From contig CAUEEP010000934.1 in the NCBI GenBank assembly GCA_958450365.1, positions 1,627,001 to 1,691,000 on the forward strand: a stretch of 64,000 bases of DNA, written 5' to 3'. Of the stretch, positions 12,501-20,654 are shown one piece after another. Made by a program: the position numbers and the translations under genes. Numbering within the stretch: position 1 is the first letter of the stretch; every line of letters begins with the position of its first letter. The notes under the pieces were generated by a model that saw nothing but the letters and a program-made list of their open reading frames with translations, ran no database searches and was not told the DNA's origin. The stretch comes from Mesorhabditis belari (Eukaryota; Nematoda; Chromadorea; Rhabditida; Rhabditidae).

Positions 12501-15500
12501 TTTGAAATCTGCGTTTTATTTATTGTTACAGACAAACTTTTGTGAGACCATTGTGAGATCAGATTCGTCGCTTTGGTAGAGATTGATTTGAGATAAGGGT
12601 TTGAGATAATGATTTAAGAAATTCATTTGAGCTTTCATTTGTTTATCTTGATTTTAGATGTTGTTGTACTATGAAAATCTAAAAGCTAATTGAATCGAAA
12701 AATGGAATAAGGCTGGAGGAATGGTTGTAAGGCTGTAAGAATGGTAGGAAGACTGTAAGAAGGGTAAGGAGGCTGTAAGAGGGGTAAGAAGGCTGGAGGA
12801 ATGGTTGTAAGGCTGTAAGAAGGGTAAGGAGGCTGGAGGAATGGTTGTAAGGCTGTAAGAATGGTAGGAAGACTGTAAGATGGGTAAGAAGGCTGTAAGA
12901 GGGGTAAGAAGGCTGGAGGAATGGTTGTAAGGCTGTAAGAATGGTAGGAAGACTGTAAGAGGGGTAAGGAGGCTGTAAGAAGGGTAAGAAGGCTGGAAGA
13001 ATGGCTGCAAGGCTGTAAGAATGGTTTTAAGATTGTAAGAATGGTTGTAAGGCTATCAGAATGCTTATAAGGCTATCAGAATACTTATAAGGCTGGAAGA
13101 ATGGTAAGAAGGTTGTAAGAATGGTGATAAGGTTGTAGGAAAAGTTATTTACCGATTTTTTTGATGGATTTTTGATGAATATTTACTCTTAAAGCGTTTC
13201 AAAGTGAAGAAAAGCTCAAAAAGAAATCCAGCTGAGTGTTTTCGATTGGGGAAAAGGGGATCTAGAGGAAAGAAACTAGTGTAAAGTCGTTAAATCAATG
13301 AAAAAAGAGGGATAAAATCAAGAAATTGCTTAAATAATTGAAAAGAAACGGTGTTAAAATCGTCGATTTTGATGATTTTGATATTTTTAAGCTTTGCTGA
13401 TATATTATTAGATATTTTGAATGAAACGAAACCTTTTGAGAGCTTTAATTTAACGAAAAATGAGGTAAACTTTGTGTTTTTTGTACTTTGTACAAACGCA
13501 ACGCTTCTAATGCACTGGATTCTTTATTTTCTGTGAGAAAATGATGAACATCAGTGCACCAGATGATGTGCATTTGCAAGATTCAAACAAAAAGTACACT
13601 TGGCTTTTGAAAATTCTCCTCTTTTGAGCCTTTCATTCACTAAAATCTGCTTATTTGATGAGTTTTGATGATTCGATTTCTTTTAATCGATTCGATTTTC
13701 TTTCTTTTTTTTTAGCCTGATCATTTATCTGATGGATTGACGTTCTCGGATTTTCGATCAGTTGGTGATTGTCATGACGAATGCGCAACTGGGTTTGTTT
13801 TTTGGTTTTAAAGTTATACAATTCTTCCTTTAAGTTTTCGAAAATACACCTAAAACTATCGTAAACAAGACTCGATGGTTTCTTGAATGATTCTTGATCT
13901 TGACCTTGACCTCTTTCTTGATCTAGACCTTCCAAAATCAAAAAATTCACAAGACGGGACTCGAACCCGAGCCTACAGTCGCCCCCTCGCCTCGTACACA
14001 AGCCCCTTATCCACTAGGCCACAGGACCATTCAGTCTCCCCTGCCAGAAAAGCCTTTTAACCGGTGACGGGCGGTCTTTCCCTTGTCAGTCAAGAATACC
14101 AAAACTGATCGAAATGAAACTGTTATTACAGTAGTTTTGGTTAAGTATTACTACAGTTAAGATTACTGTAGTGTAGTCGACTTTTATAAAAAGGCAATAT
14201 TACGGTAGTTTTGTTGCTTTTCAGAAAACTATAGTACCTCAAAAATGATTCTTTTTAGCTGCACCGAACCGAGAAGTTCGAGCGCTTGCTTCACCTGTAA
14301 ACACCTCACTCAGACGTTGCGTAATCGAGCTGGTTTCAAGTAAGATTTAAAAATCAATTAGAAAGTTCTATAGAATGAAGAAAGGTCTATAGCATGAAGA
14401 AAGCTTTGTGGAAAGCAATTAGAACGTTCTGTAGAATGTAGAAAGCTCTATAGAAAGCAATTAGAACGTTCTATAGAAGGTAGAAAGCTCTATAGAAAGC
14501 AAAGCAATTATAGAAAGCAATTAGAACGTTCTCTAGAATGTAGAAAGCTCTGTAGAGTGTAGAAAGCTCTATAGAAAGCAATTAGGAAGTTCTATAGAAA
14601 GCAATTAGACAGTTCTATAGAAGGTAGAAAGCTCTATAGAACGTAGAAAGCTCTATAGAAAACAATTAGAAAGCTCTATAGAAGGTAGAAAGCTCTATAG
14701 AAAGCAATTAGAAAGCTCTAGAGAATGAAGAAAGCTCTATAGAAAGCAATTAGAAAGCTCTAGAGAATGAAGAAAGCTCTCTAGAAAGCAATTAGACAGT
14801 TCTATAGAAGGTAGAAAGCTCTATAGAACGTAGAAAGATCTATAGAATGTAGAAAGCTCTATAGAAAACAATTAGAAAGCTCTATAGAAGGTAGAAAGCT
14901 CTATAGAAACATCTTCATTCAGATCTATAAGTTTTACTATCCAAATGATAGATTTTCTAATGAATCTTTCCAGTAATAACCCAAACACCGGCTTCAAGTA
15001 AGTGACGGGCTTCACCTTTTGTTTTTGTGTACTTTGTGTTGTAAATGCAACCTTTCTAGGGCACTGAATCAAGAGAAAATGAAGATTTCAGTGAGCCAGA
15101 AAGGATGCATTTATAGCACAAAGTACACCAAAGTTTGGGTAATTTAAAAAACTTTTCCCTTTCTTTTTTTGAAAGTTTCTTTAGCTTTATGTTTTTTTGA
15201 GAATATCTTTAACCTTTTTTTTGAAAAAAATTCCATTTTTAGATGTGTAACTAGATGCGATGACGGGTATTATCTTGATGGAGACAATTGTCGGATTTGC
15301 TCAGTGCATTGCAAGACTTGTTCCGCGTCAGAGGTACAATAAAACTTGAAATTTACGAATACGTGATTCAAAACCGATTTCATTACTTCATTTTTGTCGA
15401 ATTCTTGAGAAAAAATGCTGTAATCTTGCTGAGAAAGGATGCAAAATTAATATACCGCATTTTCTCTAATAACAGTGCACCCAGCCGAGTTGATGCCCAT

Positions 15501-18500
15501 TTTATAGTTTCCAAGCTTTTGCAGAAGCTCAAGACTTTAATCATCATCAAGATCTGCTCGTTAGCTACATTTTCCGATCCCACATCGATAGGTTCTCATA
15601 AGCGGTTCTCGAGATTTTGAGGAATTTAGGCGGCGCTCAGGGCCCACTACTATTAGAGAAAAAAAACGCTATTTTATAAGTAGAAAATGAGAAATAAAAG
15701 CTTAGGGAAAGGCTTAGGCCAAGATTTCTCCTTCTGCATGACTCTAGAATTCATTCGGTGCGCCTGGAGGGTTCGGTGCGCCATTTAAAGGTCAAGGTCA
15801 AGGTTCAAGGTCAACTAGCCCAACTAGTTTAGGCTAGGCCCAACAATAATGAAGCTACAGAGTCGATCAGAAGTACAGCCTAATTCCTTTGCTAATTCCA
15901 AAACGCTAAAGATTAGAGCCAAGAGTTAGATCAAAGAATTTGGAATCGAGCGGGAGTTGAATCCTTAGCCTTCTGCTTACTTTCCGCTTACCGTATTCTC
16001 TCTAATAGTAGTGCACCCTGAGCGTCGCCTAAATTGAGTCTTGAGCTTCAGGGAAAACTTAGAAACTGTAAAATGGGCATCAACTCGGCTCGCCGGGGTG
16101 CACTACGCCGGGGTGAATTAGAGAAAATACGGTACCAGGCAAATACTCTTCCACTGAGCTATTCCTTCTTTTCCAGAGAAGGAATAGGAAGAGAGGAAGA
16201 GAGAGGAAGAGATAAGGAAGTGGAAGGAAGAAAGAGAAAGGAAGAAAGAGAAAGATCATCTGTTGCAGGTGTGTGAGACGTGTCCAGGTGCCCAGTTGAT
16301 CATCGACGTTGCGCATTATGGCCATTTCGATCACGGCACTTGTGTCGATCAATGTCCAATGGGATTAATTGCGGATTGTGAGTTGTTTATCACAGTTTTC
16401 TTTTACTAAACCTTTATGTAACCGTAGTCGATCTGAAAACCAAAAACGCCTACTTTCCTGCTCACGCAAACGCCCACTTTCTGGCGCACTGAAATCCAAT
16501 TTTTGTTCTAAATGAGAACTAAGATATAGGCCTTTATGTTATTTATTTTTGCACAGTTTGCCAGAAAAGATATGTTTACAATTTTTGAGTAGAAAAGTAC
16601 AGAATTTCTGATTTTTGAGTACAGAAATAGACGGATTCGATGGTGTACTTTGTAGCTGTAAACGCAGCCTATCTAGTGCACAGAAACTTTTGAAAAAATG
16701 AGAATCCAGTGCGCTTGGAAGGCTGCAATCGTGAGCCTAAAAGGACAACTGTGCGCCAGAAAGCGTAGCCGTTTACAAGAGCACAAATTAGGACGTACTA
16801 GGACGTATTAGGACGGACTAGGACGTATTAGGACGGACTAGGACGTATTAGGACGGACTAGGACGTATTAGGACGGACTAGGACGTACTAGGACGTATTA
16901 GGACGTACTAGGACGTACTAGGACGTATTAGGACGTATTAGGACGGACTAGGACGTACTAGGACGTACTAGGACGTATTAGGACGTATTAGGACGGACTA
17001 GGACGTACTAGGACGTACTAGGGCGTACTAGGACGTACTAGGACGTATTAGGACGGACTAGGACGTATTAGGACGGACTAGGACGTATTAGGACGGACTA
17101 GGACGTATTGGGACGGACTAGGACGTATTAGGACGGGCTAGGACGTACTAGGACATACTAGGACGTATTAGGACGGACTAGGACGTACTAGGACCTACTA
17201 GGACGGACTGTCCTGTGGACGCATACTCAAGTGCACTAATCACTGTAAAATTGTTGTAATTTGTAATTTTTAATATTTTCATTGTTAACAATCTCGTCCA
17301 GTGTTTCGTCCATTTTCATTTTCATTTAGATCCAAATTTAACTGTTGTATCGGTGGAAAGTGAGTTGCATGCTTTCAAAACAAAAAAAAACTCCTAAAAC
17401 TCAAAACTTTTTTGATTTTCTGCCTTTTTCGTCATTTCCCCTTGTCAAAAATAACTTCTTAATCCCTGATTTTTGCAAGAAAATTTATTTATTATCACCA
17501 TTTCGATCACGTAACTTTAGATCAAACGAATCTCATCCAAGCGAGATGTGTATTGAAGGAGAATATGTGCGGAGAAGGGTGGGTTGAGTTAAAGTTTGAG
17601 TGTTTGAAAGCGTGTTTGGAAAATGGTCCAAATTTACTCTAAAGTTTATAAACTTATTAGGTAAATAAGCCGAAATTGGATCGGGTGTTCTAACTGGGTT
17701 CTAGGGTCAACTCTTGGCCACTTGGTCGACTCTTGGTCGATCATGCTCAAGCAAGATCAAGCCATGATCATGCTCCAGCAAAATCAAGCCATGATCAAGC
17801 TCAAGCAAGATCAAGCCATGATCATGCTCAAGCAAGATCAAGCCATGGTCAAGCTCAAGCAAGCTCAAGCAAGATCGAGCCATGGTCACGAGCCTCCCGT
17901 GATCAAGTTAGTCGTTATTTCAGAACCCAGGCCCTGATTAGCCTTGCTTAACCCTAAGTGAGGGTCAAGCAAATCAAAAAATTCGGGACTCGAACCTGAG
18001 CATGCACTTGCCCGCTCGGCTTGTACACAGGTCCACTAGACCACGGGACCACCCTAAGTGGCTTGACCCAGATCGCAAGCAATTCTGCGCGTGCACAAAG
18101 AGCACCCACCGAGATTTCTCTTTGCTTTGTAAATTGCATTAAAAATTTATTTAGCCTTAAATTTGTACCCAGGGGTTTTCAGGGTCGGTGAATCGATTGA
18201 AGACATTCATTTTATTCATTCTATTCAATTTCAGCTTTTACCTTGCCGTGCAAAACAAGTGTACACTGTGCGATGAGGCGTGCAAGACGTGTCATGGAGC
18301 GGGTGAAGTTATAGAATAATTATCGAATAACTATCATAGATTATGTTCATTTTCATTTTCCTTTGCAGGTCCTTTATTCTGTGACACTTGCGCCGAGGGT
18401 TACGGTAATGTGAGCGTCGGTTACTGTCGACCGTGTTGCAAGACAGGGCAACAACCAGAAGTTTATCATTGTGGTTCGTGAGAACAGTTTTAAATCTAAA

Positions 18501-19839
18501 CTAACAGAGGTTAAGGGACGGTAAGCAACAGGGTTAGGCTTAGGGTTAGGCTTAGGCTTAGGCTTGGACTTAGTGCGAAGGCTAGCGGCTAGCGCCTAGC
18601 ACTAAGTTTATTTGGGTTTGGGCTAAACCCCCATTTTCTGGATCTCAGCCAGTTCTCGGAGCTAAGGAACACCCGTTTGGCGGTGTGCATGCGCCCCCCA
18701 TAGGAGGATCCTGGCAAATTTTCAGGTCGATCTCGTGTCTAAAATTTGAGATCTGACATTAGGCTTAGGCTTAGGCTTAGGCTTAGGCTTAGGCTTGGCT
18801 TAGTCTTGGCTTAGGCTTGGCTTAGGCTTGGCTTAGGCTTGGCTTAGGCTTAGGCTTGGCTTAGTCTTGGCTTAGGCTTGGCTTAGGCTTAGGCTTAGGC
18901 TTAGGCTTGGCTTAGGCTTAAAAACATTACCTTTAAAAGCACAGGCTTCGAAGGCAAGCTTAAAAATCAACCTTTTAGAAGACTGTACTTTGAAGCGGCC
19001 ATTGTATCGATCGCATGCATCGAGTTCCCTCTTTTGGTCATTTATCTGGGTGATTCTCATCGTGATGATTATGGCGTTGATCGGCTTTGGCTTCATGTGG
19101 TGTTTTAAAGAGGACGGCATTGAGTGAGTTGTTTTGAAGATTTACTTACTCTTTGAACACGTGACAAGGGATGACAAACGTGACAAGAAATGACCAATTG
19201 GTTGAGCAAAATGCTATGCAACTTATACCATTGAACGCAGAATTTGATGCTGATTCCGAAACTGAATTCCGTTTTTTCTAAATGGCAATTTGTCACAAGT
19301 TATAAGCGTCTAAAGTTTTGTGGTGAAAATGTGGTTGTTCGGCCTCTTAGTGGCTTCCTTGCGGACCCAATTCGGTGCAGCTGTGGCCGAGTGGTAGAGC
19401 TTTCGTTTCCAAAGCGAGACCTGACAAATTCGAGCCGCACTTTCGCTCTTTTCTCTAACAAAACTTTAGACGCTCAGCCAGTTGGCCATCTCTTGTGAAT
19501 ATCGTTTCTATAAGATTACTGTAGCTGAATATCTTTTCTGTTAGCCCAAAATTCTTTGTAAACCTTGAGTTAACCCAGGCTAACCCAAGGAAACGATATC
19601 TACTTACCGATTGCCTGATTACTGTATTTACAGTAGTCAGTCTAATCAGTAATCTGTCTAATCTACGGTAATCAGTCTACCGTAATCTTGAAGCTTTGCA
19701 ACTGAATTTATCTACTCTTTTTAGATACACGAAGCTTTCCCATTACAATAGTGCTCAGGATCGGGTACGCATCTTGGATTCAGAGTCGGACTCGGATGGA
19801 GAAGAGATATTCAATAGTCGATTGAGGACCGAGATTTAG
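531..19839 (+). CDS. bli-4: Furin/kexin-type proprotein convertase, long Cys-rich transmembrane form (5' partial)
   Basis: Subtilisin-family (S8B) convertase that cleaves precursors after paired basic residues in the secretory pathway. Exons: 531-643, 1518-1722, 2065-2221, 2376-2476, 3005-3121, 3231-3341, 3425-3521, 4647-4866, 4997-5121, then for this form 13716-13792, 14259-14339, 14974-14997, 15243-15333, 16269-16377, 17330-17359, 17521-17578, 18235-18302, 18369-18473, 18979-19123, 19725-19839. All phases agree, giving 715 aa in the window. Seen: HGTRCAGE (active His), ASGNGG (oxyanion Asn), [11 protein letters not shown] (active Ser), LTWRDMQH, a P domain to about residue 390, CxxC furin-like repeats ([16 protein letters not shown]), one transmembrane helix (exon 18979-19123) and a tail with an acidic ESDSDGEE cluster like furin sorting tails. 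The catalytic Asp exon, propeptide and signal peptide lie left of the window. The bli-4 symbol rests on nematode origin plus this architecture; it could be another worm furin paralogue. Confidence 0.88.
749..862. mobile_element. Short hairpin element, GTACTTTGTGCTC family
   Basis: Roughly 25-bp arms GTACTTTGTGCTCTGTAAA and its partner ending GAGCACAAAGTAC, with inner TGCGCACT and AGTGCGCCAGAAGG. Other copies or arms: 7046-7149, 10565-10648, 13483-13597, 15029-15126, 16644-16788, 19957-20078, 24478-24525, 46989-47043, 48425-48480, 49222-49361, 50425-50545, 52707-52760, 53705-53745, 56450-56567. Confidence 0.65.
1091..1405 (+). repeat. G-rich minisatellite in convertase intron
   Basis: Imperfect 12-bp units of the type GAAGTGGGGGAG and GAAGTGGGGCAG. 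Dozens of G-runs of four or more on the plus strand. It extends an open frame into the next exon, but the exon boundary is the acceptor at 1511-1517. Confidence 0.8.
1795..2035. repeat. 12-bp array CAGGGCCAGGTT in convertase intron
   Basis: Tandem units AGGGCCAGGTTC and AGAGCCAGATTC; open on both strands because 12 is a multiple of three. Not coding. Confidence 0.8.
2534..2972. repeat. Duplicated intron block with AGAGCTTAGCC units
   Basis: Two about 95-bp direct copies (2766-2862 and 2870-2972) sharing GCTATGCTCAAG and TTACTGACTCCAGAGTTGA, plus AGACTAGAGCC units and a small palindrome TAGACTGTCTA near 2610. Confidence 0.75.
3530..4350. repeat. About 24-bp array GGATACTGTAGAACCCTAGG in convertase intron
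   Basis: Dozens of units alternating AAGGATACTGTAGAACCCTA and AGAATACTTTAGGAATCTAG. Interrupted by three copies of a longer block containing TTAGCCTGTCCTGG (near 3690, 3815, 3990). Confidence 0.85.
4500..4590. repeat. Short palindromic repeat TCCAGCTGGATC
   Basis: Repeated and inverted copies of GATCCAGCTGG, TTCAGCTGGATCATCAGCTG and CTCTAGAAG. Confidence 0.55.
5655..5785. repeat. 28-bp array GGATTACGGTAGCTTTTGAA
   Basis: Four to five copies, each itself a partial palindrome around AGCTTTCGAAAGCT. Confidence 0.8.
5905..6330. repeat. GTACTGTAGGTCCTGG array with longer higher-order unit
   Basis: Short units GGTACTGTAGGTCCTGGG, and an about 82-bp higher-order repeat (TACTATGGATCCTTGGAACC ... 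GTCCTGGGAACGCTAG) present two to three times between 6073 and 6295. Open frames here are not genes. Confidence 0.75.
6512..6799 (+). CDS. Candidate alternative last exon of the convertase: basic, Gln-rich soluble C-terminus
   Basis: A 95-codon open block starts directly after an acceptor (TCTAG at 6507-6511). It is in phase 0, exactly the phase left by the P-domain exon ending at 5121. It runs [19 protein letters not shown], then a Gln-rich segment ([16 protein letters not shown]), an aromatic patch ([14 protein letters not shown]) and ends in a strongly basic tail ([11 protein letters not shown]) at TAA. It has no transmembrane segment, so this isoform would be soluble. C. elegans bli-4 is known to make several isoforms differing only after the P domain, which fits. 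No transcript evidence is available here, and the acceptor is weaker than most in this gene. Confidence 0.5.
   Translation, partial: RGRLLAFSRMRQFHLPNRNTGRLVASRPRIFPQQQRPIQQQQVQQGQQGQQVQSFANLPAMGQWWFDATRQQWIWITPQRSSPWFKRNRRRYRRF
7046..7149. mobile_element. Hairpin element copy, GTACTTTGTGCTC family
   Basis: Left arm GTACTTTGTGCTCTTGAAAA and right arm GAGCTCAAAGTAC, directly left of the 17-bp array. Confidence 0.55.
7219..7850. repeat. Two abutting arrays: 17-bp CTTTTGGAAGCGCAGAG and 16-bp CTTTTCCAAACGCTAG
   Basis: About 17 near-identical 17-bp units to 7518, then about 20 16-bp units. Unit lengths not divisible by three with no stops keep several frames open on both strands, so the 100-135 aa frames here are spurious. 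The first unit continues from TGCTTTGTGCTTTTGGAAGC, a hairpin-family arm, so the array appears to have grown from one. Confidence 0.9.
7966..8070 (+). CDS. Candidate alternative last exon of the convertase: short transmembrane anchor
   Basis: Follows a good acceptor (ATTGTGCAG) and is in phase 0, so it can join the P-domain exon ending at 5121. It encodes 34 residues: a hydrophobic helix ([20 protein letters not shown]), then CRR as a stop-transfer signal, then a few residues and TGA. The product would be a membrane-anchored convertase with no Cys-rich domain. Deleting one base near 8050 would let the helix run on into about 58 more codons with an acidic, dileucine-like content ([12 protein letters not shown]), so a frameshift or assembly error here is possible. 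Confidence 0.45.
   Translation: MSLPVVLMVCQVLVLIVIAVAAAIACRRASTSLP
8370..8545. repeat. CTTAGGCTGG / CAGGCTCAGG array (TTAGGC-related)
   Basis: Ten-bp units CTTAGGCTGG followed by six-bp TTAGGC and CAGGCT variants. TTAGGC is the nematode telomere unit. Confidence 0.75.
8880..8952. repeat. 10-bp array ATCTCTGGAT
   Basis: Five to six units of GGATCTCTGGATC in the convertase intron. Confidence 0.7.
9845..10302. repeat. 11-bp array AAGCCTAGCCT (TTAGGC-derived)
   Basis: About 40 units of AAGCCTAGCCT, AAGCCAAGCCT and AAGCTTAGGC, complementary to TTAGGC-type units. Very regular from 10130 to 10300. Confidence 0.8.
10565..10648. mobile_element. Hairpin element copy, short
   Basis: TGCTTTGTGCTCCTCGAAAA on the left, TTTATGAGCACAAAGTACT on the right, inner TAGTGCACTG and TGCGCCAGAGGG. 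Confidence 0.55.
11090..11235. repeat. AAATTTGCATAAAAT array
   Basis: AT-rich units of 12-16 bp built on ATTTGCATA. Flanked by plain AT-rich intron (10650-11090) in which nothing else is seen. Confidence 0.7.
11283..11570 (+). repeat. Tandem pair of tRNA-like sequences
   Basis: Two about 145-bp copies, each with an A-box-like TTTGGCGCAGTSGGTAGAGC and a B-box-like GTTCGATCCTGG or GTTCGATCCCGG. The spacing fits a tRNA, but acceptor arms pair poorly, so these look like tRNA-derived repeats, not working tRNA genes. Confidence 0.6.
12085..12180. repeat. 11-bp array AAAGGAGCTTT
   Basis: Units GGAGCTTTAGA and GGAGCTTTAAA; same family as 45530-45860 and, inverted, 47055-47240. Confidence 0.7.
12715..13140. 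repeat. About 18-bp array GGCTGTAAGAAGGGTAAG
   Basis: Imperfect units with a higher-order repeat of about 130 bp. The 113-aa minus-strand frame across it is an array artefact. Confidence 0.8.
13483..13597. mobile_element. Hairpin element copy
   Basis: GTACTTTGTACAAACGCAAC at left, CAGTGCACCAGATGATG and AAAAAGTAC at right. Confidence 0.55.
13958..14035 (-). repeat. tRNA-like sequence, minus strand
   Basis: On the minus strand GGTCCTGTGGCCTAGTGGAT (A box) and GGTTCGAGTCCCG (B box) with tRNA spacing. Homologue at 17975-18055. The 3' half of the acceptor stem does not pair, so probably a tRNA-derived repeat or pseudogene. Confidence 0.55.
14345..14925. repeat. Array GAAAGCTCTATAGAAAGCAA in convertase intron
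   Basis: Mixed 18-27 bp units alternating AGAAAGCTCTATAGAA and AGCAATTAGAAAG, between exon 14259-14339 and the 24-nt microexon. Confidence 0.8.
14974..14997 (+). CDS. 24-nt microexon of the convertase Cys-rich region
   Basis: A TTTCCAG acceptor and a GTAAGT donor bracket exactly 24 bases that enter and leave in phase 2. They add NNNPNTGF between the AGF and KCVTRC segments coded by the neighbouring exons. Skipping it keeps the frame, so it may be a cassette. The model with or without it is open throughout. Confidence 0.55.
15029..15126. mobile_element. Hairpin element copy, well preserved
   Basis: GTACTTTGTGTTGTAAATGC and GGATGCATTTATAGCACAAA arms, inner CTTTCTAGGGCACTGAAT. Confidence 0.65.
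15455..15672. mobile_element. MITE, CCGTATTTTCTCTAAT family, degenerate copy
   Basis: Ends CCGCATTTTCTCTAATAACA and TATTAGAGAAAAAAAACGCT. It contains TGATGCCCATTTTATAGTTT, the reverse complement of the middle of the copy at 15991-16132. Confidence 0.65.
15941..16165 (-). pseudogene. tRNA-like sequence interrupted by a MITE
   Basis: Minus strand: GGAATAGCTCAGTGGAAGAG, then TTTGCCTGG, then a TA, the MITE, a second TA, then AGCGGAAAGTAAGCAGAAGG and a B box GGATTCAACTCCC. Removing 15991-16132 plus one TA restores a sequence that aligns with the uninterrupted copy at 34245-34320 (TAGCTCAGTGGTAAAGC, TGGTAAGCGGAAGGTAAGC). Confidence 0.7.
15991..16132. mobile_element. MITE with TA duplication, CCGTATT...AATACGG
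   Basis: Terminal inverted repeats CCGTATTCTCTCTAAT and ATTAGAGAAAATACGG, flanked by TA on both sides (15989-15990, 16133-16134). Length 142 bp. TA duplication indicates a Tc1/mariner-type transposase in trans. Confidence 0.8.
16644..16788. mobile_element. Hairpin element copy
   Basis: GTACTTTGTAGCTGTAAACG and GCCGTTTACAAGAGCACAAA arms; inner CTAGTGCACAGAA and CAGTGCGCTTGGAAGG. Confidence 0.6.
16790..17212. repeat. 10-bp array TAGGACGTAT / TAGGACGGAC
   Basis: About 42 units of TAGGACGNAY, often alternating to give a 20-bp period. It begins right at the end of the hairpin copy (GCACAAATTAGGACGTACTA). Confidence 0.9.
17735..17890. repeat. 15-bp array CAAGATCAAGCCATGATC
   Basis: Units AAGCAAGATCAAGCC and ATGATCATGCTC; open frames on both strands are artefacts. 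Confidence 0.75.
17975..18055 (-). repeat. tRNA-like sequence, minus strand (copy 2)
   Basis: Minus strand GGTCCCGTGGTCTAGTGGAC and AGGTTCGAGTCCCG. Homologous to 13958-14035. Followed on the plus strand by a dispersed 165-bp repeat. Confidence 0.55.
18045..18212. repeat. Dispersed 165-bp repeat, copy 1
   Basis: Shares CCAGATCGCAAGCAATT, AAAGAGCACCCACCGAG, CTTTGCTTTGTAAATTGCAT, AAATTTGTACCC and GGGTCGGTGAATCGATTG with 47770-47945. Confidence 0.7.
18520..18925 (+). repeat. Interstitial TTAGGC (nematode telomere-type) arrays
   Basis: Pure TTAGGC runs at 18526-18556 and especially 18757-18800 and 18890-18905, grading into TTGGCTTAGGC variants. Located in the last large intron of the convertase gene. 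Confidence 0.8.
19235..19465 (+). repeat. tRNA-like sequence inside a TTCCGAA-type dispersed repeat
   Basis: GCAGCTGTGGCCGAGTGGTA (A box) and an AAATTCGAGCC B box; a 5-bp stem around TTCCAAA could present a CCA triplet. The leader (GAACGCAGAATTTGATGCTG, TTATAAGCGTCTAAAGTTTT) is shared with 33405-33500, so this is a tRNA-headed dispersed repeat. Confidence 0.55.
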
Positions 19840-19849
19840 GGTTTAGTGT

Positions 19850-19960
19850 ACTTCCAAGTGTACTTCCAAGTGTACTTCCAAGTGTACTTCCAAGTATACT
19901 TCCAAGTATACTTCCAAGTATACTTCCAAGTATATTTTCAAGTGTACTTTCAAGTGTACT
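19850..19960. repeat. 12-bp array ACTTCCAAGTGT
   Basis: About nine units of TACTTCCAAGTG or TACTTCCAAGTA immediately after the convertase stop; probably in its 3' UTR or flank. Confidence 0.8.
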
Positions 19961-20078
19961 TTGTTCTTGGAAACCCTCATCATCTAGCGCACTGAATTTC
20001 CCAGTTTTCACGAGTTTAACTAAGAAAAATGGGGACTTCTGCGATAGATGGATTGCGTTTGCAAAAGTTCAAAGTGCT
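19957..20078. mobile_element. Hairpin element copy after the convertase stop
   Basis: GTACTTTGTTCTTGGAAACC and TTTGCAAAAGTTCAAAGTGC arms. Confidence 0.55.
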
Positions 20079-20654
20079 AGGTTTTAAAATTCTACAAATT
20101 CTACAAATTCTACAAATTTCTGATGACCTAACTGTGATATTCTTTTTCCTTTCCAATCCCCGAAATTTTCATCGCGTCTTGCCTATTTAGTTTAGAGAAT
20201 TCTATTGATATTGATTATATTGATATTGATTTAAAATATTGATTTAAAATATTGATTTAAAATATTGATCAAAACATCACTTAGCCGAGATTTCTTTTCC
20301 CTATTTCTTTTCCCTTTTCCCTTTTCCCTATTCCCTTGTCCCTATTCCCTATTCCCCATTCCCTTCTCCCTTTTCCCTTTTCCATATTTCTTACGGTTAT
20401 ATCCCCAATTTTATCTAGAAAAATCCTTTTGAAGTATAAGAAATGAACGTCAACTACCTTTAGCTTGAGGAGAAAGTTTCTGCCGATCTTTTTAAAGATT
20501 TGACTTTGTAATAACTCATTTGAAAGCTCATTTGAAAGCTAATTATCTAGCGGATTGAATAGAAAAGACCGTTTATCGATTCATCAAATTTCAAAGTTTT
20601 TACAGCTTTTTTACTGAAGCACTTTTAATCCAAAATTTCAAGAAAATTGAGTTT
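20079..20654. other. AT-rich intergenic stretch
   Basis: Contains ATTGATTTAAAAT units (20225-20275) and a pyrimidine tract of TTTTCCCTATTCCC units (20290-20390). No gene or RNA signal seen. Confidence 0.6.

Noticed and set aside
12669..13010. 113-aa frame with repeated Tyr/Ser/Leu
   Set aside because: Array artefact, no initiation or splice context.
13958..14035. Functional tRNA gene on the minus strand
   Set aside because: A and B boxes are good but the acceptor stem does not pair and the sequence recurs in repeats; kept as tRNA-like only.
16790..17212. Regular short repeats as a possible CRISPR array
   Set aside because: Ten-bp head-to-tail units without unique spacers, in a eukaryotic intron; the same holds for the other arrays.
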